Of a stretch of 64,000 nucleotides of DNA, positions 25,101 through 36,899 are shown piece after piece. The position numbers were made by a program, and so were the translations under genes. Each line of letters opens with the position of its first letter. Position 1 is the stretch's first letter. The stretch is from Globisporangium splendens. Its lineage: Eukaryota > Oomycota > Peronosporomycetes > Pythiales > Pythiaceae. The notes beneath the pieces were generated by a model, which was not told the DNA's origin, searched no databases, and saw only the letters and a program-made list of their open reading frames with translations. The stretch covers positions 186,001 through 250,000 of the forward strand of contig VFIW01000055.1 in assembly GCA_006386115.1 (NCBI GenBank), given 5' to 3'.

Positions 25101-25359
25101 GACCAAGGAGCAGCAGCGCATCTGCGAAGTGAGCTTTAAGTGGCGCCGCAAGGTGATGAAGCCACCATACGGGTGTCCGCTGGCTTCGCAGACGTACCAG
25201 ACGCTCGAGGCGCGGCTCCAGCGCGCGAAATCCAATCGCTGTGGCGCCGGACGGTGCTCGTGCTCCAACTCGGGCGTCGGCAACTTCAACCCGAACGCCG
25301 ACAGCTTTCCGGACGATCCGCGCTGCACTAAGCCTGCTGTGTACAATATCTTCTTGTAG
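22140..25359 (+). CDS. Secreted Calx-beta / TNFR-type cysteine-rich protein (one base missing)
   Basis: Four exons (22140-22326, 22402-22686, 22762-24839, 24938-25359) give about 990 residues once one base is added in the AAAA run at 24055-24058. Without it the frame breaks, and splice phases on both sides agree with exactly one missing base. ATG 22140 or, better, 22179 starts a classic signal peptide (MSLCCFLFALVILPSW, then AHA cleavage site). The body carries Calx-beta-like modules with ATIGRDF, STDDF, AGVDYKPL and VGVDFDPLP motifs in acidic beta-strand contexts, plus NxT sequons. The C-terminal part has TNFR-like cysteine repeats (CSPCPANTFTTSSC, CTVCPTNSFALTAC, CTECRGGQFASAQC). No clear transmembrane helix follows, so it is probably secreted or wall-bound. 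Calx-beta domains bind calcium and mediate adhesion. It is convergent with the methyltransferase gene. Confidence 0.85.
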
Positions 25360-25455
25360 CCACCCACGCATAGAGAACAAAACCCGTGTTGCCTTCTCTA
25401 TACTTTCTATTTGAATATACGAGTTACGTGTAGGTAAAAGTACCTCGGTGGTTGT

Positions 25456-27046
25456 CTACGCCACCAAGCGCATCTCGTAGAACTCGTACGAGAGTTCCTG
25501 GGCATCCGTGACGGTCTCCAGCAAGATGTGGCCATCCACGAGATCGTGGACGGGAGTGATGCTGTACTGGAGATCGGAGGCTTCAGCGAGAAGTTGGTGC
25601 AAGTGCAGCACACCAAAGCGGCTGTGGCTGTCGGCGTTCATGAGGTACGCGACGCCCGAGGCCGTGAGGCGGTTGCGCACAACGCAGAGGAAGCCCTCGG
25701 CGGTGCTCGGTTCACAGATGATGTCGCATGCGATGATCACGTCCATCTTCTGCTCGGGCTTGATCGTGTCCATGTTGTCCCAGTCCAGGTGCTCGACCAG
25801 CACTTGCGATTTTTGGGAATCGAATTCGTGGATGAACGCGTGGTTCAGTGCCACGTTGTACGCCAGTGCGCGGCACGTGTCGTCTTGGTAATCGGTCAAG
25901 ATCGTACGGTTCGCGTAACGCGCTGCGGTGATGCCTCCAAGACCAAGGCCACTGCCGACTTCCAGCACGCTCTTGTCGTAAAAGAGCTCGCGGTGCATGT
26001 GCACCCACCGCGCGAGCACGAACGCAGCGCCCCAGAGCAGATACCCGGTCTTCGGCTGCCCCGTCATGCGCGTTGGGACCTGGCGAATGAGCACCGACAT
26101 TATCTCGTCCTTGTCGGCGCCATCACGAGCATCAAGCGGGAGTGGGACGGCGAGCGGCGCAAGTCGTTCAACGGAGCCAAGTTGGCGAGCTCTGTGGAAG
26201 CGAATCAAAGTCAGCAAGCATGCCGTTGGTGCAGACGAAGTTTGCTACTAATGTACCTGTGAGGGAAGCTGATGCCAGTGGCCACGGACGTGCAGCTCGA
26301 GACGACAGTCGCAGCAGCCTGAGTAGTGTGTGAGAGAGGGGACAGCCATCGATTATCAGGTAAGCCATCAAAAATGTAGCCATGTCTGACGCGTGAGTAT
26401 CAGCGACCGTACCTCTTGGATGTATTCGTCTTCGTGTTCCATCAACCGCACAAGTAGTGGGTGAGCTCCAGTGCGAGCTGCAAAAGAAGCACAGTGGGCA
26501 TTTCGTAGTGGGCAGTACATGATAGAAGATGTGGAAACACTTACCGACAAACGTCGCGTTGTCTTCATCGTCCAAAACGTCTGCGAAGAGAAGCAGCAAC
26601 TGCATTTTGGATTTCATGCACACACATTAGCCACACTTTGTCAGCCTCCATACGCGAAAGCAAATGCCAAGTTTCTCCACTACCAACAGAAAGCCAAATC
26701 GCTCAGTTTTGATATCGCCAGCGTACCTCATTCATCACCTTGACCTGCTCCTCTGTCGGTGCAGATTCCTGGAGAAACACCTGCATCTGCTCCACGACAT
26801 ACTCCAAAAAGCCCGCTATCCCATCAAAAGCGATATCGACGCAATATTAGCAAACAAAGCAAAGAAGCCGTCCCATATCTTGAGCAAGTCAGTCGTACCG
26901 AGACCAAGCACGCAGCGGCCAAATGTGGTCGTCGTCAGCGTGCGGACGTAGTGCAACGCGACGTCATCGCTCGTCGGGAGCTGCTCGATCGTCGCACGCG
27001 CAGCCGCGACCGCCGTCCGCAGCGGCACCGAGCGAGTCTGCACCAT
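25456..27046 (-). CDS. Armadillo-like repeat / family-16 methyltransferase fusion (one base missing)
   Basis: Five exons (26727-27046, 26545-26599, 26413-26477, 26257-26318, 25456-26191) give about 412 residues if one base is restored in the CCC run at 26820-26822. With the base added, all phases (0, 1, 0, 2) close and the total is a multiple of three. Residues 1-180 form armadillo/HEAT-like helices (LLLLFADVLDDEDNATFV, HPLLVRLMEHEDEYIQEAAA). Residues about 200-412 are a class I SAM-dependent methyltransferase of the lysine-methyltransferase (MTF16) type: TGYLLWGAAFVLARW, motif I VLEVGSGLGLGG, LTDYQDD, and VIIACDIICEP as the post-I motif. Such enzymes methylate protein lysines; the helical part could supply the substrate platform. 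The methyltransferase assignment is strong, the target unknown. Confidence 0.82.
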
Positions 27047-27611
27047 TCCGCTGCTGATAATTTAGTGCACGAGGCGACAACCCAGGGAGAAGAAGGAGCA
27101 AGCTGAAGTTTGTGATTGGCGGTTACGAAGAAACCACTGGTGCTGACTACGCTTCGGTATCAATTTGTAGAGGTTTTCGTCGTTACGTACCAGCGATCGT
27201 TACAGATTTGGCTGTCTCAGATGATGACGCAATACATCATCACCAGTGAATCAAGCGATCTGATTGGCTCGTGATAAGGTCCCTGTACCACTTTCGCAAA
27301 CAGGACTTTTGTAGGTTAACGTTAAACAAAAATATGAGGGTGCTACTGATAAATGTATTCTATTTAAGGAAACGAGGTCAAAGCAGTGCTTTCCAGCCTC
27401 ATTCTACCAGGATCTTAAACGAATCTGTGCGGATTCCGTTTGACGAAGGTCAGAACGCGATCCAAAAGATTCGATGCTGGGTGTCAGGTCTGCCAGGAAT
27501 ATGTCCACACACAATTTTGGATACATTCGGTGGGTTTTCGGGTCATCATTGACTGGCTTGAGTTGTTACAGGACTAAACATGTGAGCACTGCTTTTATAC
27601 ACAGTATCTGT
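27047..27611. other. Intergenic spacer, tandem minus-strand genes
   Basis: A 565-base stretch between the separase stop and the start of the armadillo-methyltransferase gene. It should contain the latter's promoter. It is AT-rich from 27240 to 27420. I see no RNA gene, repeat or further coding exon. Confidence 0.55.
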
Positions 27612-30600
27612 CTACGCTGCCACATAAAGCGGTATGCCGTAGCAAACCGCAGCATACCCGTTCAGATATTTCAGCTTGCACACTTGTCTTGCCTGCTGCA
27701 AAACCCGCGCGAGCGGAATACCTCGATGCCGTACTTCATTGGAGAGACCCATGCAGTCCTCGGAATCATCCAGCAGCCATTTCCGCAGCACTTCCACGCT
27801 CAGTTGGTCGATGTCCTTGTCGGTGACGTCCCACAGCATGGCAAGCACGGCTGGACTTCCAGATCGCAGGTAGGAAAGAACGGTGCCATTGGGACCAAAA
27901 ATGCCTTCCCGCTCCAACCGACCGCTGCTGCACCCGAAGAGCAGTGCAGCGCTGCATCCATCCTTCAACTCGAGGATTTTGTCACGATGGATGTACTTTT
28001 CGCCAGACCCGTGGCCGCAGTAAATAAACAAGTCCGACTTGGATAAATACGCTCTGAAAAAACGCAAAAAGAAAAAATACGCAACTTATTAGTTCACTGA
28101 GACTCCTCCAGCAAACATCCATATCAGATATGAACGTACCTCATTTCTTCGAGTTCTGGTGCTCTCCCCACGATGCCTTTCCAGCCAAATTGTGCTTTTC
28201 CTTTTTCAAGAACTGGTCCGAGGTGCTTTTGAGTCGCCTTCAGATCGCCAGCTGCATTTATAAGGAAGCTTGTTCGCCCTCGATGAATGACTGGGTGCCC
28301 AAAACCATTTGCTTCCGATTTACGCTGAACCTGACCGAATGTTCTCAAAATCAAATCGAGGGACGGCATCCGCGTCACGCTGTCACATGACTCCATGATA
28401 TCCAACCCTTCCCAGGGGAATTCTTGCAGAGTGTGGTCCAAAATGAGAATTGTTGCGAGCTTTGATTGCGACTCCGTCTCCCAAGTAGATGCGCCAGATG
28501 CATCGCTACCGGATATCGAAGATGATAGACTCTGAGCCAGCCCCGCGTCTCGAGCTGCAAGCACTTTATCAACCAGCACCTTCTTGATTCCATCGGGGTT
28601 CAAACCAGCTCCAATCAGGTAGTCCTTTAGCTCACCGACCTTCATTTTGTTGATCCCGTCTCTGGTTAGAGCGAAGAGAGGGTTAGCTGCTGAACCAGGA
28701 GACGTCGAATCTCTAGCACTCGAGTCGTGATTCTCCGTGTCATAGGTACTGTGCGATTCCTCCCGCAAAAGATGGAGGATTTGGCTCACGACGGATTCAG
28801 TCAGCGGCATATCCAACTCTTTGGCAATATGCCTCAGTCCATCTGTGATCTCAGCATCGGAGAAGTACTTTTGTGAGCCGACCATAGCATTCAGAAGTAC
28901 TTCATACCTCACTGTGCTTCGTCTGGCAACGCAGGCACTCTGCATAAGCAACGCCCAGCAGCGCTGAGCACATCGATGAGAAAAGTTCTCAGCCCGTCTC
29001 ACAAGTAAACATCTCCAGAAACCCAGTTTGCGCTACACACAGGATCGATAAACATAAATTAGTTGAATGAGATTCATCTGCTGGAGGAGCATAAACCATG
29101 AAAGCACGAACCTGAAAGTGCCCAATTGTGTTTCCAAGCTTCTCATCCAGTTCCTTTCGCTTGTTCCACCATTGCTTCTTTTGCTTTGAAGTCCACGATC
29201 CAGCCTCGTCGGCTGAGTGCCCAGACAGGGAGTCCCTATCGAGAATAGAATGTAGAGCTTTGTTAGAGTAAGTTGATACACGTGACTCGCTGAGCCATAC
29301 CTTGACGATTGGATGATCGCTGCGACTTCTTTCATGGTCTTCTCCCAGTGAATTTCACGCAAGCAAAATGAAACAGGGCTCTTGCCGTCATTCTAATAGT
29401 CGAAATATACGGGATTAGGTTGAGGCATACGCAATGATAAACGCAATCATGCGATAACTTACCGAAACACGCGAGATGACCAGCTCCGATAAAGCATTGA
29501 CGCTGACCGAAACAACTAGCCATGATGCTGGAAGATTCCTCACTTGATTGATGACTGCCGCGGTCATCTCTCGTTGTTTTTCTCGAGGACTCACGCTGGA
29601 TTTCGTGTTTTGTGATGACGTTAGGTTCTCCAAACGTTTCTCGAGCTCTAGATTTGGCAAATATTCGCTCGATATTGAATCGTCAGCAAATTCGGCAATA
29701 CTCGAGTTTGACATCAGAGCAGCGCTTGCCCAGGCTAAAAACTCTGCTTGGTCAATATCGATCCTTCTTGTCTTGTCGTTTTGGTCATTTTCCTCCATCT
29801 CCATCAGATAAGCCATTCCAAGACACGAGCGCAGCTGTTTGCTCAGGTGTGATACGCCAAGATGGTTCCCTATTGCAAACGCCTCTTCCAGGAGAGAAAC
29901 TGTTTGCTGGATACTCATGACCGCTCCGGATTGTGATGATCGAAGCAGCAACATGTTGGATTGAGCTAATCCATGGAAGCATTTCACTCGCTCAAGAAGG
30001 TTGTCACAACGTTCCGTGGCTCGCTCCAGCTTCTTCATAATAGAAAGCAGTTTCTCCACTGCGTGTGGATCACCGAGGTTCACTCCTTTGGATTTCAGAT
30101 GGAGGATCTTCCGATAACATCGTGCGCGGACTTTTCTCAGGCCTATCGATGAGAGCTTTGTCTTGGCATTCGATTCGAGCAGCTTCAGTGCATCCAAGTA
30201 TGCGCCTAGTGCTTTCTTCACATCCCCTTCAATCAATTGCAGGTCGCCTTCCTGAATGATCTCGTTGCATTTTTGCTCCACGAAAGTCGAATCCGAAACA
30301 ACACACACGTGATCATCTTTCGAGATGTCTGCTCCACCTGCTCTGCAGCTTTCATCGTGGCTCAACAATCCGTGGTGGGAAGATATCACCTGCAGAGCTG
30401 TTCTCGCATGATCAGGGTGAGAAGAATGAAGCTGCAATCTGGCGAACTCATAAAACGGGCTGTGCTGGAAGAACCGCAAGTTGAGCCCACCAACTAGCTC
30501 CATCGCCTCGGTGTAGTAAACATGCGAGCTAGAGCAGGTAAATAAGTACGGTTAGATATCGCCTCCCATCGACCATTCATGAAACAGCAGCATTTGAAAC

Positions 30601-33600
30601 GTACCGGTGAGGCTTGCCAGTCAAGCTGTACAAAGACGCAACTCGGCAGAGAACAAGCTTGGTAGCATGCAGAATATCCCACGAAGAAAACTCCAACGCC
30701 TGGAAATATATCAACGAGGAACCTTTCCCACCTTCGAAGCCGCTGTCTCGTTTGATAGTCTGAGGGAGCTCGAAGTGACAGCCTTCTTCCAACTTCGGTG
30801 AGAATACAAACTTCTTCGACAATTTCCAGCAGATCGATAGTGCTATCTTGGCCTCACTGATAGCCAGGTCCCCGTGACCTTCGGAAAAATGAACTTCGGA
30901 CAAAACCAGGTGTACCAGTAATTCGCGCATGCATATCGCCTTCAATGCTGCGGATTTAGACACGGATCGGGTCGTGCCGCTGCTTTTCACCAGCTTGAGC
31001 ATCTTTACAACGGTCTGCAAGTGATAGAGAGTCTTGGGTAGATCATTCATAGATTGAGACTTGACTCCAAGCGTAATCTCTGCATCAATCTGCTGAAACT
31101 GAGGAATAGCATCCGGCTCACTTTCGCAGAAATCAATATCCATATCTTCAGCACAGATCTCCCCATCTTTCTCCTCGACATGGAAGTTCAGCAACTCTAG
31201 AGACGGTGGCGGCCATGCAATCAGTAAGTTGCTGTCTTGGTCGACAGTGGACTGGAATCTCTCCAGCAGTCTTCTTGCCGATCTTTCCAAAAAGGGACAT
31301 GAGATCAGAGACAGCGAACTGCACATAGCTTCTAAGCAGCGAACGAGATGATAATCATCAAGCAAGCTTCCAAGGATGTTGGTGTCACTCGAATGCGCAG
31401 TATCCAGGTACCGCAGGCAGCTTTCCACATCTCTGATTGCACTCTCTTCGCTGAATTCAGCGAGAGACGGCTTGTCAGTGCTTGGACTGCTACCTTTGGA
31501 GTAGCTTGCAAGAAGAACTATTTCCATGGTGATCACTCCCCTCCACCCACTGGTGCCTCCCACATCGATGGTGTTCAGCCCATTCTTTTTCCTGAAGGAA
31601 GAGGAGATTGCGTCACTCAGGAGGCTGTGGCACTGTGCAAGACCATTGACAGCACTGACACTATCATGGGACGCATAATAGCTTGCGTAACATCGTCTTC
31701 GATCCGTAAGCGCTTTGCACACGCTCATCAACGCAGCGTGTTCGTCGGCTTGGCCAGCGTTTCCTTCGTACGTTAGAACCAAATTCGCCAGAAAGAGTTC
31801 GATTTCCACACAAAACTTGATACCCTCGGTCGCTGACTCCTCCTTCGTGCTCGAATCATAAATTGCTGAGCTGGTTCGCAGTTTTTCAATGAACTTTGTT
31901 GCAGTCTGGTCGAAAGCCCTTCGAAAGCCTTGAATTGTCTTGATAATTTGGTGAGCTGGTACTTGACGGGCTGTATATGCGTGGGTAACACTTTCGACAA
32001 ACTCTCTGAAGCTTTGGGACAAAGCTTGACTCTCGTAGCCACTGGATTCGCCATTCAGTAGTTCTTCCAAAATAGCGGATGTGTACTTCTCAATGTTTTG
32101 CAGCGGAATATGGCAGTGTACATCCCCACAATACAGAATTGAATGCCCAACAAATGTTCTCGAGTTTGCGATGTCTCCTTCTTCGTACAGGCAGTACGCC
32201 ATGAGCGATGCGATAGAATCAACCTTGATCTCTGAATGCGCATTCTGGACGTCAGTCGCAGTAAGCTTGGTGCTGCACATGACGTATTCCATGTAGCTTT
32301 CCGCCAATCCAAAGGCTTCTGCTAAAGCCAGCTTCGTTGACCCAAAATCTTGCTTCTTGTAGTAGTAGGTCGCATAGTTATAGCATTCTCGCGCAATGAG
32401 ATTGATGTCTCCAAGAAGCCCTTGCAATACTGTGCCATGCGAGTCGTCCTCCATCGCGTCGTCGAGAAGTCTTCGAACGAGCGCGACATGTTTGCTGATC
32501 AACTCTAGTTGATCTCTCCCGGCTTCCTTGATTGACTCGCGGTTCCCATGAACAGCCAAGGTCACAATCATACGATGGATTCTAGACTCGTTCAGTAGCA
32601 ACGTCTCAAAATTGGACGAATCAGTCGCTGTAGCAACTTCATCTGCGCGAATGACTTGGATGCCTTCAGAGATCTTGGCCAAACTACATCATCGATGCAG
32701 CAACACCGAGTTAGTGCATGATATGGATATGACGCACAATCCAACTCCATTCCAGCTCCACACAAACGCACCTTGCTATGATGTGACTTCGAACCTCTGG
32801 CTTATCGAACAGTTTGTTTGTGACAGTGTGATTGTACAGTTTCGTCACACTCTTCTTGGTGCATCGGATTACAAACTGAACGTAGTTCTTCTGTGTCTGC
32901 TCGGGAATGAACACACTCGCAGCCATTCCAGAAATCTCGTTCAGGTAACGGAGGACCGCTGTTTCGCATCTCTTCGTCATCTTGTCGGTGCCGTAGCTTT
33001 CGAACACACTACGGACGATCTCATTTGCACGCTTTGGTAGCAATATTGACTCGATGCTGGTGCTGTTTGTCTCGTCTTCGTTCGACGAGATCTCCTTTCG
33101 CTTAGAAGACGGGAGATCAAGAAGCGACGAACCCATCAGATGAAGAAGGTACGGCCGCACCCCCTTCCCATCTCCAGATAGAGTGTCGAGATACCCAAAG
33201 GCGCAATCAAGTATCAGCACACCATCCATTTTGTGATCTGCATTTTCACATACTGAGGCAGCATGCTCTAGCCACAGCACAAAATCCCACTCGAGACTTT
33301 TTGACTATAGGATCAACGGGGTTCACAACACTGCCAGTGAGCAACAAGGATCAGACACTAAGAGCGGCAGTAGGTCTACCTTAAATATGCACGACGGACT
33401 GGAACTGCTTTGCTTCAGCAACTTGAGCGAGTTGGTATAGAAGGAATAAATACGTTGGTAATCCGATAGCGTTCTTTTCGAAGCTCTTTCATATTGAACG
33501 CCAACACGATATACCTGCCACGCGAACATGTGGTTGGAGTTAGATAAGTAAGCTGCGAAAATTATACAGACGTCTTCTTGTGAAGCCGCACCTGCTGAAT

Positions 33601-34880
33601 CAGATACAGTGACGTGTAATTAGGGCACTTCATCATGAATGACAGCGCCAACGATCGAACTTGAAGTGACTTGTGTGGAACTTTTCCCGTCTCGACGGCA
33701 GTCGCACATTTCCACAGCAGTCGAAAGACCCGGTCGTTGAATGAGGACGCCAACTTGGGATCAGCACCAGGGATCTGCGCCAAATGATCAATCCACGCAC
33801 GCAAGGAACTAGTCGCTATGGAGACTATCACCTAGCAAAGACAGAGTACAGGTTGGAAATGCATAAGGCACATGGTGATCCACATTGGAGCTCTTACCGA
33901 ATACTGCTTGGCTTGCATCAACACAGTGACACAATTGTTGAGTACTCCGATCAGGAGCCGAGAAAACTGCAGTGTGTGGAAATCTTGTGGCTGCGGGAAA
34001 TCCGTGATGTGATGGAAGTTGGCGGGTGAGAGCTTGCTCTCAGCCACTAGAAGGTGCTCCTTGCAGTCTGGATGCGGTTTACTGGAGTGCTGAGCGGTTC
34101 CATGCAGAGTCTCATGCAGTTTCCACAGCCGAAGGTGAAGACATGCAAGCGTATAGAAAGAAGACGATCGTGCCTTCGCAAATATCACACCGTCGAAAGA
34201 AAAGATCAGCATCCCATCATGCAGTTAATGCAACCATTACGCGCACTCACCTGCGGTATGTCTACGTATTTCTTGGACACCTGATACAGCATATTGTCCA
34301 ACACGAGGTCCCCAAGTCGAAGCGCGCTCTCAAACGAGCACACGACGTAGAGCGCTGCAACAGCGACATCCAGCGCAGCGAGAATGTCTTGATCTGCATA
34401 TTCACATAAGGGCACACCACACACACGCATATAGTAAGCACCAATTCGGTGCATATCCCCGCTTTTCCCCATCCACGTACTACTTTTCTTGTCCGCATCC
34501 GTGGCGCCTTGGCTGGCTGCTACCGCAGCGTACGTCTTGATCACACTCTGCGCCATCTTGGCCGCAAACACCGCATACTGCTTCTGCACATCCTTGTTGG
34601 CAGACGTCGCATCTTGCCTCTTGTCCTTCTTCTTGATGCTGATGAGACCAGCTTTCAGTCGGGCATCAAGTCGAGTTTTAAACGCAGAGTGCAGGAGCGA
34701 CAGCGGGTGCGCTTCGCAAGTGTTGTCGCCGGTGCCGTGCACGTTACTGATTGTGAGAAGGTCCGTGACGAGCGGCATGAAGTGTGCATACAGCTGCGCG
34801 CCGTTGCCCTTCGCTCCCCCGAGCGCGAGCGCCTGCTTCTGTGCCACGTCGTCGAGCGCCATGCGCGTCATCATCGCCAT
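27612..34880 (-). CDS. ESP1: Separase, cohesin-cleaving cysteine protease (peptidase C50)
   Basis: Eleven exons (34251-34880, 33898-34173, 33592-33831, 33380-33514, 32772-33304, 30605-32683, 29463-30528, 29301-29392, 29112-29235, 28140-29032, 27612-28053) close in phase at every junction to 2,169 residues, the usual size of separases. The N-terminal two-thirds is a helical superhelix of TPR-like repeats. The C-terminal protease domain shows LILDHTLQEFPWEGLDI, RMPSLDLILR, WKGIVGRAPELEEM, the catalytic His motif YCGHGSGEKY (His about 2037) and the catalytic Cys motif LLFGCSSGRL (Cys about 2064). Separase cuts the kleisin subunit of cohesin at anaphase and is restrained by securin. A SAP-like motif (28547-28660) is inserted ahead of the catalytic part. 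Start: ATG 34880 is the first in-frame Met. Only 170 bases separate it from the divergent PPCDC gene. Confidence 0.95.
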
Positions 34881-35050
34881 CGTCTCGATTCGATTGCAGA
34901 TGCTCCACAATAATTACGCGCGGAAAAACCATCGTTAAGTTCGCGGCAACTGTCCAAAAGGACCATCATTCTGCTTTCAAACAGAGCGTGGGCGACTTTC
35001 TCTTTTTGGCGCTGAAAGCTGCTCGTTAAGTACGCATTCTTCGATCGGCA
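34881..35050. promoter_or_regulatory. Short bidirectional promoter region (separase / PPCDC)
   Basis: Only 170 bases lie between the divergent start codons of the separase and PPCDC genes, so both promoters and 5' untranslated regions must share or overlap this interval. No conserved element is recognisable by eye. Confidence 0.6.
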
Positions 35051-36029
35051 ATGACAGCAGGACAAACAAAGCACATGGAAAACGCAGCACCGAGCCGCAA
35101 GCCGCGAATCCTGCTCTGCGCGAGTGGCAGCGTCGCCGCCGTCAAGGTGCCCGAGCTCGCACTCAGGCTTGCAGAGTTCGCAGAGGTCCGTCTGCTGGCA
35201 TGTGTGTGCTGACGTGCGTACTTTGCTGTGCTAACCTTGATGTTGTTTGCTGCTCACTGCTGGCATCATTTTCGCAACGCCAGGTGAAGATCGTGGTCAC
35301 GAAGGCGGGCGATTTCTTTTTGCAAAAAGTGAGCGAGTACAACCCGAGTGCCTGGAGCACGTTCACGACGAGACCCGAGCCGATCGAGGTGATTCGAGAC
35401 GAGAACGAGTGGGACGCATGGCGCGTCGTAGGCGACAATGTGCTGCACATTGAGGTACGAGGAAGTGAACCTGACAAATGAACTTTGCGTCCGAGTCTAA
35501 TCAATCCTCATCGTTGCTCCTTTGGTATGCAGTTGAAGGACTGGGCAGATGTGCTGCTGCTGGCGCCCATGTCTGCGAACACGCTGGCAAAGATCGCCAA
35601 CGGGTTATCGGACAACCTCCTCGTGCGTGCCTTTCACACCATTCTGCCGTCTGATTATGCATATAGAAATAACATGAGTCTAACGCTCTCGATATGGATG
35701 CGGAATGGTCATAGACTTGCATTGCGCGCGCCTGGAACGTGAACAAACCATTTGTGTATGCGCCCGCGATGAATACAGACATGTGGGACCACCCCGTGAC
35801 TGCCAGGCATCTGCGCACACTGGCGGAATTCGGATACGAGATGATCCCGCCCGTGGAAAAGATGCTGGCGTGCGGCGTAGTCGGTGAGTCCAGCAAGAAA
35901 GGCGATTTACATGGTGTTGTCTCTATTCACTGTGTTGTTCTCTATGTCGCAGGAGTCGGTGGTCTCGCTGCCGTCGATGACATTGTGCAGTTCATGAAAG
36001 CGAAAACACTTTCCAATGAACACTGCTAG
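35051..36029 (+). CDS. PPCDC: Phosphopantothenoylcysteine decarboxylase
   Basis: Five exons (35051-35185, 35284-35454, 35533-35622, 35715-35883, 35953-36029) give 213 residues, typical of eukaryotic PPCDC. It is an HFCD-family flavoprotein: ILLCASGSVAAVK at the N-terminus, the active-site His in VLHIELKDWADVLL, APMSANTLAKIANGLSDNLL, the PXMNXXMW signature (APAMNTDMWDHP) and the catalytic Cys in KMLACGVVGVGG. It decarboxylates phosphopantothenoylcysteine to phosphopantetheine, the third step of coenzyme A synthesis, in the cytosol. Intron 1 contains a TGCTAAC branch-point-like sequence at about 35228. The stop is 54 bases from that of the convergent octanoyltransferase gene. Confidence 0.94.
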
Positions 36030-36083
36030 AATCTCTTATGTGCATAAGCCTCAAAAATGAAAAAAGTAACTGAAGAGCATGTT

Positions 36084-36899
36084 CTACAGCGGAGATTTGG
36101 CTTCCACCACCTTCATGTCGACGCCAAATACTTCCTGGATCGCGGCAATCGCGGCGCGCTCGACGTCTTTCGTCGTCACGTTTGGCTTCAGTCGTTCGAT
36201 GCTCGTGACCGCGCGATCGTCGATGCCGCACGGGATGATCTGGTCGAATGCGCTCAGGTCGGTCGTCGTGTTGATCGCAAAGCCGTGCATCGTGATCCAT
36301 CGCGTCGCGTGGGTGCCCACAGCAGCGATCTTGCGCATGTCGCGTTCATACGCACTGCTGCTCGCATTTCCTGCCGCCTTTTCTTCCTCGACCCACACAC
36401 CCGTGAGTCCGTCCACACGCTCACCCTTGATGTCGAACGCCGCCAGCGTCTTAATCACCACTTCTTCCACCTGGCGCAGGTACCAGTGCAGATCCTTCTT
36501 GTAATGGTGGAGGTCCAGGATCGGGTACACGACGACCTGGCCGGGTCCATGGTACGTGACTTCACCGCCGCGGTCCACGCGGATGAGCTTGTGCTGCGTG
36601 TCCACCTGCGGATCGAACCGCACGTTCGCCATCGTCGCGCCGCGGCCCAGCGTGTACACGCTCGGGTGCTCCAGCACAAGCACGACGTCATTCGCGATCG
36701 GTCGCTCCTCGCGAGCAGCTACAATGCGCTGCTGGATGAGCTGCTTCTGCCAGTCCCACGCCGTCTCGTACTCGACGGAGCCCAGGCGGTACGCGACGCA
36801 CTGGCGAGCCGCAGCAGCGTTGTTCGTGGTGGCCGCTGCTGAGCTAAAGCGGCGCGCAGAGGAGAGCGCATGGCGGCGCCATCCAAGTCGCCCAAGCAT
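36084..36899 (-). CDS. LIPT2: Mitochondrial lipoyl(octanoyl) transferase
   Basis: One intron-less frame of 271 residues from ATG 36899. The upstream in-frame codon at 36911 is GTG and is not needed. The N-terminus (MLGRLGWRRHALSSARRFSS) is Arg/Ser/Ala-rich without acids, as in a mitochondrial targeting peptide. The LipB fold signatures are present: EHPSVYTLGRGA, the RGGEVTYHGPGQVVVYPILDL block, the active-site Lys in the region MRKIAAVGTHATRW, and MHGFAINTTTDLSAFDQIIPCGI containing the catalytic Cys. The enzyme moves octanoate from acyl carrier protein to lipoyl domains, such as the glycine cleavage H protein, in the mitochondrion. It is divergent from the ALC1-like gene. Confidence 0.94.
   Translation of the reverse strand: MLGRLGWRRHALSSARRFSSAAATTNNAAAARQCVAYRLGSVEYETAWDWQKQLIQQRIVAAREERPIANDVVLVLEHPSVYTLGRGATMANVRFDPQVDTQHKLIRVDRGGEVTYHGPGQVVVYPILDLHHYKKDLHWYLRQVEEVVIKTLAAFDIKGERVDGLTGVWVEEEKAAGNASSSAYERDMRKIAAVGTHATRWITMHGFAINTTTDLSAFDQIIPCGIDDRAVTSIERLKPNVTTKDVERAAIAAIQEVFGVDMKVVEAKSPL

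Noticed and set aside
27474..28046. 190-residue plus-strand frame
   Set aside because: Antisense to the catalytic exon of separase, which carries the His and Cys active-site motifs.
36057..36842. 261-residue plus-strand open frame
   Set aside because: Antisense to the octanoyltransferase gene, which has all catalytic motifs and a targeting peptide.
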